From positions 1-9,955 of the forward strand of contig JALTCQ010000035.1 of assembly GCA_027074515.1 (NCBI GenBank): a stretch of DNA of 9,955 nt, written 5' to 3'. Each line of letters starts with the position of its first letter. The first letter of the stretch is position 1. The translations under genes and the position numbers were made by a program. The stretch is from Microcaldota archaeon (lineage in GTDB: Archaea; Iainarchaeota; Iainarchaeia; JAADDC01). Below the pieces are notes generated by a model. That model was not told where the DNA came from. It searched no databases and worked only from the letters and a program-made list of their open reading frames with translations. Of this stretch, positions 1 to 4,081 are shown piece after piece.

Positions 1-413
1 TCAGCCACGCGTTCAGCCACAACCCCGATGGGGGGGGAGTGCTCCTGCCACCCCTGAAGGACGAGTACAAGAAGAACGACAAGTGGTGGAGAGAAAACGT
101 CCACAAATATTGGAAAGGCGCCCCCGTAGAAGATGAAACGGTGGGGCTTGAGTACCACCCTCTCTCAACGATGTATCGGCTAATCGGAGTTATGAAGTAT
201 AAACTGCCGCCATATGAAGCAGACGTAATCCCATACGCGGTAATCCCCTTTGAAAAAGACTATGAAGAGGAAGCCAAGAAGTGGAGAGAAAGCCCCATTA
301 CAGAGATCAGGGAATTTGTGAATAAAGACACACTCACACGGCTCAAGAGCCTTGACGAGTTCCTACAGAATAAAGACAAGATGAAAAGATTCCAATATAT
401 ACTCGAAGATTAG
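1..413 (+). CDS. Hypothetical protein, 5' end outside the window
   Basis: I do not recognise this protein. The reading frame is open from the left edge (first full codon at base 3) to a TAG at 411-413, so the true start probably lies upstream. A GTG at 39 is the only in-frame start codon near the edge, and no ribosome site or TATA element is visible before it. The visible part (about 137 codons) is charged, mostly helical in appearance and rich in Trp, Tyr, Lys and Glu, with a Gly-rich turn (NPDGGG) near the edge. No signal peptide or membrane segment is present. The same frame stays open after the TAG and leads into the next reading frame (450-785), so this may be the front half of one longer gene. 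Coding status is likely; function is unknown. Confidence 0.6.
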   Translation, partial: SHAFSHNPDGGGVLLPPLKDEYKKNDKWWRENVHKYWKGAPVEDETVGLEYHPLSTMYRLIGVMKYKLPPYEADVIPYAVIPFEKDYEEEAKKWRESPITEIREFVNKDTLTRLKSLDEFLQNKDKMKRFQYILED

Positions 414-449
414 CTGAAGCGTTCTGGCGTACCTGAAGAGCATGCGAAG

Positions 450-785
450 ATGCTGGCGGACCTGGCACCAATATTCGTGAAGGCGTCCAAGGCGTGGGCA
501 GAGATAACGAAGAGGGCGTGGAAGGACATGGTGAAAAGGGGAGAGCGGATCTCGCCATACGAGGCCGCAAGAAAGATGTACCTTGAAGACCCAGACCCGC
601 TGAGCTACTTTGACCTATACGCCAAGCCAGAGGAGATTGAGGCGATACATCAGGCGCACGTGGCGCTCTATCACCTTCTACCAAGAATATTCAAGGAGAA
701 GAGCGGGGTGAAGGACTACCTGGACGAAGAAAGGGCGAAGCAGCTGGAGGAAGAGGTGCTGAAGATTATACGGAGGCACCGCTGA
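450..785 (+). CDS. Hypothetical helical protein, or 3' part of an interrupted gene
   Basis: This is a 111-codon frame, charged and probably all-helical, with no recognised domain. It begins MLADLAP and ends in a basic helix (KIIRRHR). It lies in the same frame as the upstream reading frame. The 12 codons between the TAG at 411 and this ATG are open and read as protein-like sequence (LKRSGVPEEHAK). Unlike most other genes here, the ATG has neither a TATA-like element 25 nt upstream nor a GGAGG-type ribosome site. Either it is a separate gene translated through coupling, or it is the C-terminal part of a gene broken (or read through) at the TAG. It ends at a TGA just before a T-rich tract and the first TA module. 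Confidence 0.55.
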   Translation: MLADLAPIFVKASKAWAEITKRAWKDMVKRGERISPYEAARKMYLEDPDPLSYFDLYAKPEEIEAIHQAHVALYHLLPRIFKEKSGVKDYLDEERAKQLEEEVLKIIRRHR

Positions 786-794
786 TTTTCCATG

Positions 795-804
795 TTTCTT
801 TTTT
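795..804 (+). terminator. T-rich tract, possible archaeal terminator
   Basis: A pyrimidine run (TTTCTTTTTT) lies 10 nt after the stop of the preceding frame. Archaeal termination often uses oligo-T without a hairpin. The same bases also form part of the TATA-like element of the following antitoxin, so its role is ambiguous. Confidence 0.3.
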
Positions 805-807
805 ACT
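799..807 (+). promoter_or_regulatory. TATA-like element of relB (module A)
   Basis: TTTTTTACT is centred about 26 nt upstream of the ATG at 829, the spacing of a leaderless archaeal promoter. The segment from here to the start codon nearly matches that of the decayed vapB at 2105. Shared parts are TTACTCT, AAGGTGCTAATTG and TAGTAT. Confidence 0.45.
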
Positions 808-813
808 CTGGAA

Positions 814-842
814 GGTGCTAATTGTAGTATGGGAGATGTGGA
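814..842 (+). repeat. Shared TA leader/start-codon sequence, copy A
   Basis: This segment spans the start codon of the module A antitoxin and contains TAATTGTAGTAT followed by GGG and GATGTGGA. The same block recurs at the starts of three vapB genes (near 1304, 2095 and 2998). Here identity ends after the fourth antitoxin codon (MGDV), because this antitoxin belongs to a different family. Confidence 0.75.
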
Positions 843-1020
843 TGTAGAGGCAATCCTGCTGCGGGAAATTCGAGAGATTAAAAAGTCTGTGAACGCGCTG
901 CACGCAAAGATTGACAACTTTGAAGGGTTCTTTGAGATGGATGAGGACGATATCAGGAAACTGCACGAAGAACTGAAGGCTGCAAGAGAAAGAGGAACGC
1001 GGCTGGAGGAATTGGATTGA
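829..1020 (+). CDS. relB: RelB-like antitoxin (module A)
   Basis: This is a 63-residue acidic protein: an N-terminal heptad-like coiled-coil region (residues 6-30, with Ile/Leu spacing), then an acidic stretch and a C-terminal helix. It lies directly before a RelE-family toxin frame, and its TGA (1018-1020) overlaps the toxin TTG (1017-1019). It resembles in layout the 59-residue minus-strand antitoxin at 2760-2939, which also precedes a RelE gene. Established for the family: such antitoxins wrap around RelE and block its mRNA-cleaving site. The antitoxin looks intact although its toxin is broken. The first four residues, MGDV, are shared with the unrelated VapB antitoxins downstream. Start ATG is chosen from the TATA-like element at -26 and the conserved leader. 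The family call rests on context and form, not on a strong motif. Confidence 0.65.
   Translation: MGDVDVEAILLREIREIKKSVNALHAKIDNFEGFFEMDEDDIRKLHEELKAARERGTRLEELD
1005..1009 (+). promoter_or_regulatory. Ribosome site deciding the TTG start of relE
   Basis: GGAGG lies 7 nt before TTG 1017. The in-frame ATG at 1032 would be 22 nt away and would remove the first beta strand of RelE (residues RWALML), so the TTG is preferred. Confidence 0.6.
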
Positions 1021-1289
1021 GATGGGCACTCATGCTGTCACCAGGCGTGGTGAAACAGTACAGGAAGCTGAGCACGGCAACCAGAAAGCGCGTGCGCGCA
1101 GCCCTGGAAAAGCTAAGCGAAAATCCGTGGGGCCTGCCGTATAAAAAGCTACGGGGAGAGCCGTTCTATAGAATCCGCGTGGGCGAGTTCTGAATCATTT
1201 ACAGCGTAGATGAAGAGGAGCTAAGCATGTTCGTAGTGCGGATAAACAAAAGATCGCGAGTATACAAGAGGTGTGACGACAAGGGTTAA
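1017..1289 (+). pseudogene. relE: RelE-family mRNA interferase broken by an in-frame TGA (module A)
   Basis: Read through the TGA at 1191-1193, this frame gives a 90-residue RelE: a first strand (RWALMLSP), helices (KQYRKL, RVRAALEKL), ENPWG, then FYRIRVGEF, the stop, IIYSVDEEE, and NKRSRVYKR before the TAA at 1287. The minus-strand RelE at 2500 has Arg at the stop position (RVGGF-R-IVYAV), so CGA to TGA is the simplest change. In E. coli RelE this position is Arg61 (GYR-LVYQV), one of the catalytic residues along with Arg81 and Tyr87. The expressed product would be 58 residues and lack the active site. The start is TTG (GGAGG 7 nt upstream). The terminal codons overlap the promoter of the next vapBC. 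Sequencing error or TGA recoding are alternatives, but other genes here end at TGA. Confidence 0.8.
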
Positions 1290-1373
1290 GAGAAAGAAAG
1301 CGGTAATTGTAGTATGGGGGATGTGGAGATAGTGATAAAGGTGCCAAAAGGGGTGCCCAAGGAAGTGGTGGAG
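1281..1373 (+). repeat. Duplicated promoter plus vapB 5' end, copy B
   Basis: This segment (AAGGGTTAAGAGAAAG, then TAATTGTAGTAT, the start codon and about 60 nt of coding sequence) is nearly identical to 2973-3066. It differs by one missing base and a handful of substitutions. Similarity stops sharply after the VVE codons of the antitoxin. Confidence 0.8.
1284..1292 (+). promoter_or_regulatory. TATA-like element of vapB (module B)
   Basis: GGTTAAGAG is centred about 26 nt before the ATG at 1314. It is a weak TATA match, but the same element stands at the same distance in module D. It overlaps the stop codon of the broken relE. Confidence 0.35.
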
Positions 1374-1493
1374 AAGGCCCTGAGGAAGAGCGTCAAAGAG
1401 ATAGAAGAAATTAGGAAGTTCTACGGAGCAGTAGAACCAAAAATAGACGTCGAGAAGCTTGTAGAGGAGGCAGACAGCGCATGGACAGAGTGA
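1314..1493 (+). CDS. vapB: VapB-type antitoxin (module B)
   Basis: This 59-residue protein was found by its position before VapC and by its match to the antitoxin at 3007. Residues 3-12 (DVEIVIKVPK) form a strand, followed by a helix (PKEVVEKALRKSVKEI), consistent with a short DNA-binding antitoxin of the ribbon-helix-helix type. The C-terminal third (IDVEKLVEEADSAWTE) is acidic, with the Trp typical of the toxin-binding tail. Its TGA overlaps the vapC ATG by 13 nt, so the two are translationally coupled. The first 20 codons are almost identical in DNA to module D, while the C-terminal part differs, matching the divergence of the two toxins. By family knowledge it should neutralise VapC and repress its own promoter. 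Confidence 0.75.
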   Translation: MGDVEIVIKVPKGVPKEVVEKALRKSVKEIEEIRKFYGAVEPKIDVEKLVEEADSAWTE

Positions 1494-1933
1494 TTCTGGA
1501 TTCTAATATCATACTAAAGCACCTGTTTGGAAAGCAAGATGCGTCGGCGGTGTGGCAGACAGCTATAGTCCACTACAACCCGACCATCCACTCCGAAGTG
1601 CTCTACGTGCTGCTACTCAACGAAACAGGTGAGCGCCCATACTCCCTAAAAAAGAAGCCAGGATTAGTCAGAGGAGCAGCAAGACACATCGCCCCACTAA
1701 TGAAAATCTTTGACAGGATGATATTCATCCCAACGGATGTAGAAACAAACAAATTGGCAGAGAAATTCGTAGAAAAATACGGGCTGCTGCCCGGAGACGC
1801 AACCATTCTTGCCACTGCAGTCAGAGCCAAGCTGGATTACGTTATCACCGACGATTCAGACATACTGCGGCTGAAGAAAGTGAAAAACTGTAAGGTAGTT
1901 GGCCTGCACGCGTACCTAGAGCAGAAAGTGTGA
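1481..1933 (+). CDS. vapC: VapC-type PIN-domain ribonuclease toxin (module B)
   Basis: This 150-residue protein is full length for VapC. PIN-domain acidic residues are all in place: D7 (VILDSN), E39 (HSEVLYV), D106 (LLPGDATILATA) and D124/D127 (VITDDSD). VapC toxins are metal-dependent endoribonucleases that cut tRNA or rRNA; the target cannot be read from sequence. A GAGGAGG at 1464-1470, 10 nt before the ATG, and the 13-nt overlap with vapB support the start. The closest relative in the window is the VapC at 3171, which shares the layout and the TG-x-P-(Y/F) and LLP(G/N)DA segments, but the two are clearly diverged. The toxin appears intact and probably active unless bound by VapB. Confidence 0.9.
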   Translation: MDRVILDSNIILKHLFGKQDASAVWQTAIVHYNPTIHSEVLYVLLLNETGERPYSLKKKPGLVRGAARHIAPLMKIFDRMIFIPTDVETNKLAEKFVEKYGLLPGDATILATAVRAKLDYVITDDSDILRLKKVKNCKVVGLHAYLEQKV

Positions 1934-1974
1934 AAGACATGGCTGTGGGGGGACACGGAGGGATAGGAAGCTAA

Positions 1975-2066
1975 GATACCCCAAAATGCTGGAACAGCGT
2001 TGAAAGAGTTCTAAAAGGCACGCCAAAGGGATACTGAAAATGATACTGCTTGACACGATGGGCTGA
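1975..2066 (+). pseudogene. Possible remnant of a further vapBC module
   Basis: The 1934-2104 gap contains no full gene. A 20-codon open stretch ends at TGA 2035-2037 and reads WNSVERVLKGTPKGY, which could be an antitoxin tail. Three bases later an ATG (2040) gives MILLDTMG and then stops at 2064. MILLDT is the typical first strand of a VapC PIN domain with the first catalytic Asp. The piece ends just before the promoter of the next decayed module. The match is short, so this is a tentative reading. Confidence 0.3.
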
Positions 2067-2068
2067 TA

Positions 2069-2083
2069 GAAAGGGTTATTACT
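2069..2083 (+). promoter_or_regulatory. Promoter of decayed vapBC (module C)
   Basis: GAAAGGGTTATTACT combines a purine-rich upstream part with TTATTACT, centred about 25 nt before the former start codon at 2105. An identical 15-mer stands at 3658-3672 without a following gene. Confidence 0.5.
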
Positions 2084-2104
2084 CTCCAAGGTGCTAATTG
2101 TAGT

Positions 2105-2277
2105 ATAGAAGATGTGGAGATAGTGATAAAGGTGAGAGTACCAGACGGGCTAGACGAGAGCATGATTAGAACAGGTTTGAGGAAACGCTACAAAAAACTA
2201 AAATGAGCGAGAAAGAAGCAGAAGAACTGGCGAAGGAAGTAGGAGAAGCTGTCGCAAAGCACTATGGGGTGCTCTAA
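2105..2277 (+). pseudogene. vapB: Decayed VapB-type antitoxin (module C)
   Basis: The leader shared with modules A, B and D is present, but the start codon at the conserved position is ATA (2105-2107) instead of ATG. The frame then reads EDVEIVIKVRVPDGLDESM and continues to KKLK before a TGA at 2204. The C-terminal part (MSEKEAEELAKEVGEAVAKHYGVL) continues in a different frame from 2203 to the TAA at 2275-2277. The switch falls in an A-rich tract (around 2190-2203) where a single-base indel is easy. An internal ATG at 2162 or the ATG at 2203 could still give short fragments. The shape (strand, helix, acidic tail) fits VapB. The two lesions, plus the gutted toxin behind it, argue for a dead module. 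Confidence 0.7.
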
Positions 2278-2447
2278 TGGATGTAGTGCTTGGTTATAAT
2301 ATATGTTCAGACCAAAAAGACGTACCATACGTTGCGCTTGCAATTGCCCTGAACGCACCGCTCCTGACTGGGGACAAACGGTTGATAGAAAGCGTAAAGG
2401 GCAGTGTGAACGTACTCTCATTAAGACAGGCGCAGGAATTGGTGTAA
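2277..2447 (+). pseudogene. vapC: VapC-like PIN toxin with a large internal deletion (module C)
   Basis: This 56-codon frame starts at the ATG overlapping the antitoxin stop (TAATG). Its first residues (MDVVLGYN) resemble a PIN first strand, but Gly replaces the catalytic Asp. By residue 14 it jumps into the C-terminal PIN half (KDVPYVALAIALNAPLLTGDKRL), which retains the late acidic residues D15 and D33. A normal toxin of this kind has about 130 residues, so roughly 75 are missing. The KDxPYVALA form differs from the VapC proteins of modules B and D, so this was another PIN subfamily. It cannot form a PIN active site. Whether the fragment is still made is unknown. Confidence 0.7.
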
Positions 2448-2471
2448 TCCCCGCCCTGAACAACGTTGCTC

Positions 2472-2494
2472 AGGCGTTCTTCGCGGTGGACGGA
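2472..2494 (+). repeat. Direct repeat, left copy (22/23 nt match)
   Basis: AGGC, one variable base, then TTCTTCGCGGTGGACGGA. The right copy lies at 3637-3659 in the same orientation, 1,165 bp away. Between them lie a complete relBE (minus) and a complete vapBC (plus). The left copy ends 5 bases before the relE stop codon. Confidence 0.8.
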
Positions 2495-2499
2495 CATGC

Positions 2500-2772
2500 C
2501 TATAGCCCACGATACGCGCGGGACCGCTTTTCAATCTTGAGGACAAGCACAGTCCTACCGGGCTGATCAACAGCATAAACGATCCTGAAGCCGCCAACGC
2601 GTATCCGGTACCCGTCAAACTGAACACCCTCAAGCCGACGAACGTCATACTGGCGCGCTGGCCAGGGGTTCAGTTCAAGAGCCTTAAAAACAGCATCCAC
2701 ACGAGAGCGAAGCTTGGACGGTAGCGACAAATACTGCTTTTCAGCACGTCGTCCAAGTACTACTCGCCACGT
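2500..2772 (-). CDS. relE: RelE-family mRNA interferase toxin with an apparent ACG start (minus strand)
   Basis: Counting from the ACG at 2772-2770 the protein has 90 residues, the same length as the module A RelE. It starts TWRVVLGRRAEKQYLSLP, followed by helices and GYRIRVGGFRIVYAV, then KIEKRSRAYRGL. The Arg in GGFRIVY, the KRSR arginines and the final Tyr match the catalytic positions of RelE (Arg61, Arg81, Tyr87 in E. coli). No in-frame ATG, GTG or TTG exists before TTG 2730, and starting there would delete the first strand and part of helix 1. GGAGG on the minus strand (2781-2785) sits 8 nt before the ACG, and an ACG start gives the 13-nt antitoxin overlap seen in the intact vapBC pairs. 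So the original start was probably ATG, now ACG; the toxin may be weakly expressed or silenced. Confidence 0.75.
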   Translation of the reverse strand, partial: TWRVVLGRRAEKQYLSLPSKLRSRVDAVFKALELNPWPARQYDVRRLEGVQFDGYRIRVGGFRIVYAVDQPGRTVLVLKIEKRSRAYRGL

Positions 2773-2939
2773 TTGAGGTCCCTCCAGCCGACCACGTTAC
2801 CAGAAACAGCATCTCGATAAAGTTCGTTGAGCTCCTCCGCCTCAGCATCGTCCACGCGCTCAGGAGGAAGCAAAGCATACTCTATCCGCTCCAAACGAAG
2901 ACTTATCTCCCGGAGAACTGCAGCAACAGAGTCTGCCAT
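2760..2939 (-). CDS. relB: RelB-like antitoxin (minus strand)
   Basis: This 59-residue acidic protein has a coiled-coil-like N-terminal half (VAAVLREISLRLERIEYALL) and a DAEAEELNELYRDAV helix followed by a Trp-containing tail (GWRDLKRGE). It lies directly upstream of the minus-strand RelE frame, whose apparent start it overlaps by 13 nt. The ATG at 2939 was chosen over a much longer upstream extension of the same frame because a clear TATATA lies about 25 nt upstream, and because the extension would run antisense through the vapB of module D. Expected role: binding and inhibiting RelE and controlling its own promoter. It differs from the module A antitoxin in lacking the MGDV start and the shared leader. 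Confidence 0.65.
   Translation of the reverse strand: MADSVAAVLREISLRLERIEYALLPPERVDDAEAEELNELYRDAVSGNVVGWRDLKRGE
2781..2785 (-). promoter_or_regulatory. Ribosome site for minus-strand relE
   Basis: GGAGG on the minus strand lies 8 nt before the ACG at 2772. It marks the expected toxin start although no ordinary start codon is present there. Confidence 0.55.
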
Positions 2940-2961
2940 AATAGAAATTCTGGAAAAGGAG

Positions 2962-2967
2962 TATATA
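2962..2967 (-). promoter_or_regulatory. TATA box of minus-strand relBE
   Basis: TATATA is centred 25 nt from the relB ATG (2939), fitting a leaderless transcript. Being palindromic, it could also be read toward the vapB at 3007, about 42 nt away, giving a short leader there. Confidence 0.6.
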
Positions 2968-2972
2968 AGGGC

Positions 2973-3066
2973 AAGGGTTAAGAGAAAGTAAAGCAGTAAT
3001 TGTAGTATGGGGGATGTGGAGATAGTGATAAAGGTGCCAGAGGGGGTGCCGAAGGAAGTGGTGGAG
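2973..3066 (+). repeat. Duplicated promoter plus vapB 5' end, copy D
   Basis: Near-identical to 1281-1373: AAGGGTTAAGAGAAAG, TAATTGTAGTAT, the start codon and about 20 codons with three mismatches in the coding part. It includes the TATA-like GGTTAAGAG (2976-2984) at about -27. The match ends abruptly inside the antitoxin gene. Confidence 0.8.
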
Positions 3067-3183
3067 AGAGTCGTGAACAAAAGGATAGCCAAGATCCAAA
3101 TAGCTGAGAAGTACTTTGGCGCCCTAAAGGACTTACCGCTGGACGATGCTCTAAAAAAGGTGGACGAGGAATGGGGACAGTAA
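3007..3183 (+). CDS. vapB: VapB-type antitoxin (module D)
   Basis: This 58-residue protein starts MGDVEIVIKVPEGVPKEVVE, almost the same as the module B antitoxin. The strand plus helix pattern fits a small dimeric DNA-binding domain. The second half (residues 21-58) diverges, ending in an acidic toxin-binding tail with Trp (LDDALKKVDEEWGQ). The TAA at 3181-3183 overlaps the vapC ATG by 13 nt, exactly as in module B. The start is fixed by the conserved leader and by alignment. Because the N-terminal half and the promoter are shared between modules B and D, both antitoxins may bind the same operator and repress each other's genes; this is inference. Confidence 0.75.
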   Translation: MGDVEIVIKVPEGVPKEVVERVVNKRIAKIQIAEKYFGALKDLPLDDALKKVDEEWGQ

Positions 3184-3617
3184 TTCTGGACTCTAACGTG
3201 ATAATCAAGCACCTCCAAGGCACCACGAACATCGGGACGCTCCTTTCGGAACACAACTGCACGTATAACGACATAATCGCAAGCGAGGTCACGTACGTCA
3301 TAATGCGGGCGACAACGGGCAAGAGCCCCTTTGAAATCAAGCGGATAAAGAAGCTTTCAGAAAAGACCATGACAGCGCTGCAGGTGATATACGATATATT
3401 TGACTACGCGCTTGAATACGTCCCAATAGGCACAGAAGTACTTCGGCAAGCAAGGAAGTACATAGAGAAGTACGCACTCCTGCCGAACGATGCAATCGTA
3501 CTCGCCACGGCCACGTACTACGGGATGGACGCGGTGGTAACGTACGATTCTGACCTTCTAACGCTGAAAAAGGTGCAAGGGGTCCAGATCGCCACGCCAG
3601 AGGATTTCTCCGAGTAG
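3171..3617 (+). CDS. vapC: VapC-type PIN-domain ribonuclease toxin (module D)
   Basis: This 148-residue protein is full length for the family. The PIN acidic residues are present: D7 (VILDSN), E39 (IIASEVTYV), D107 (LLPNDAIVLATA) and D126/D128 (VTYDSD). It is predicted to be a Mg2+/Mn2+-dependent endoribonuclease; the RNA target is not readable from sequence. An AGGTGG at 3158-3163, 7 nt before the ATG, serves as ribosome site, and translation is coupled to vapB by the 13-nt overlap. It is a paralogue of the VapC at 1481 with the same strand and helix order but diverged sequence, unlike the near-identical 5' ends of their antitoxin genes. It ends 19 nt before the right direct repeat. No terminator is visible. 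Confidence 0.9.
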   Translation: MGTVILDSNVIIKHLQGTTNIGTLLSEHNCTYNDIIASEVTYVIMRATTGKSPFEIKRIKKLSEKTMTALQVIYDIFDYALEYVPIGTEVLRQARKYIEKYALLPNDAIVLATATYYGMDAVVTYDSDLLTLKKVQGVQIATPEDFSE

Positions 3618-3636
3618 CTCCTTGTAAACACAAACT

Positions 3637-3659
3637 AGGCATTCTTCGCGGTGGACGGA
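3637..3659 (+). repeat. Direct repeat, right copy
   Basis: Second copy of the 23-nt repeat (see 2472-2494), with A in place of G at the one variable base. It runs directly into the promoter-like 15-mer at 3658. Confidence 0.8.
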
Positions 3660-3672
3660 AAGGGTTATTACT
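3658..3672 (+). promoter_or_regulatory. Orphan TA promoter-like element
   Basis: GAAAGGGTTATTACT is identical to the promoter of decayed module C (2069-2083). No start codon stands about 25 nt downstream, and the region beyond belongs to the 3' end of a minus-strand gene. It is probably a leftover of a lost or moved module. Confidence 0.35.
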
Positions 3673-3685
3673 TCAGGAAATGCAG

Positions 3686-4081
3686 CTACTTCTTCTCAGG
3701 GCAGGTTTTTACCACAACAGGGACGACGCCGTGGCCCTTCCAGTAGGCGTAGCGGACCACGGTAGCATCATAGGTGCCAGGGGGACCCGCAGAAACGGAG
3801 CCGCAGGAGATGAAAACAGATGCAACGGAGGAAAGACGCGCGTAGGCAGAAGGGATTCTCATACAATCAACAACGTGGTCCAGGACAAGAGGGCCGGATC
3901 TTAAGGCAAGGCCATAGGGATCTTGGATGAGAAAGTCGGAGAAGCGGAGCGCATCGAGAAAGCAGGCCTGCGAGTGGGCCGTGAGCGCGTGGGCGCCGTT
4001 CATCCATGCGTAGGTGTACAGAGCCAGGGTAGAGAAGGAGAGGACGACGAGGGCAGCCACGAGAACGTCAAGACTCTCCAT
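3686..4081 (-). CDS. Small membrane-anchored, pilin-like protein with four cysteines
   Basis: I do not recognise a family. This 131-residue protein has a short N-terminus (MESLD), one hydrophobic helix (about residues 5-26, ending in AWMNG), and an extracytoplasmic domain of about 100 residues with C40, C73, C93 and C127, ending CPEKK. The layout resembles archaeal pilin-like or pseudopilin proteins, but no class III signal peptidase motif is evident. The ATG lies within the end of the radical SAM gene (14-nt overlap), with AGGTGG (plus-strand 4086-4091) 4 nt upstream, so it is co-translated with that enzyme. Its position and cysteines make it a candidate substrate or partner of the radical SAM protein (inference). 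Hypothetical protein is the safe call. Confidence 0.7.
   Translation of the reverse strand: MESLDVLVAALVVLSFSTLALYTYAWMNGAHALTAHSQACFLDALRFSDFLIQDPYGLALRSGPLVLDHVVDCMRIPSAYARLSSVASVFISCGSVSAGPPGTYDATVVRYAYWKGHGVVPVVVKTCPEKK

Noticed and set aside
1022..1024. ATG near the relE start
   Set aside because: It is out of frame with RelE and gives a short peptide that does not resemble it.
814..3020. Recurring leader block as a CRISPR array
   Set aside because: The copies are irregularly spaced by hundreds of bases, each spans a gene start, and there are no spacers.
2760..3254. Extension of the minus-strand antitoxin to 164 codons
   Set aside because: The extra part is antisense to vapB/vapC of module D, and the TATATA at -25 favours the ATG at 2939.
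3680..3904. 74-codon plus-strand frame after the orphan promoter
   Set aside because: It is antisense to the 131-residue gene, and its ATG is only about 12 nt after the TATA-like element, too close for initiation from it.
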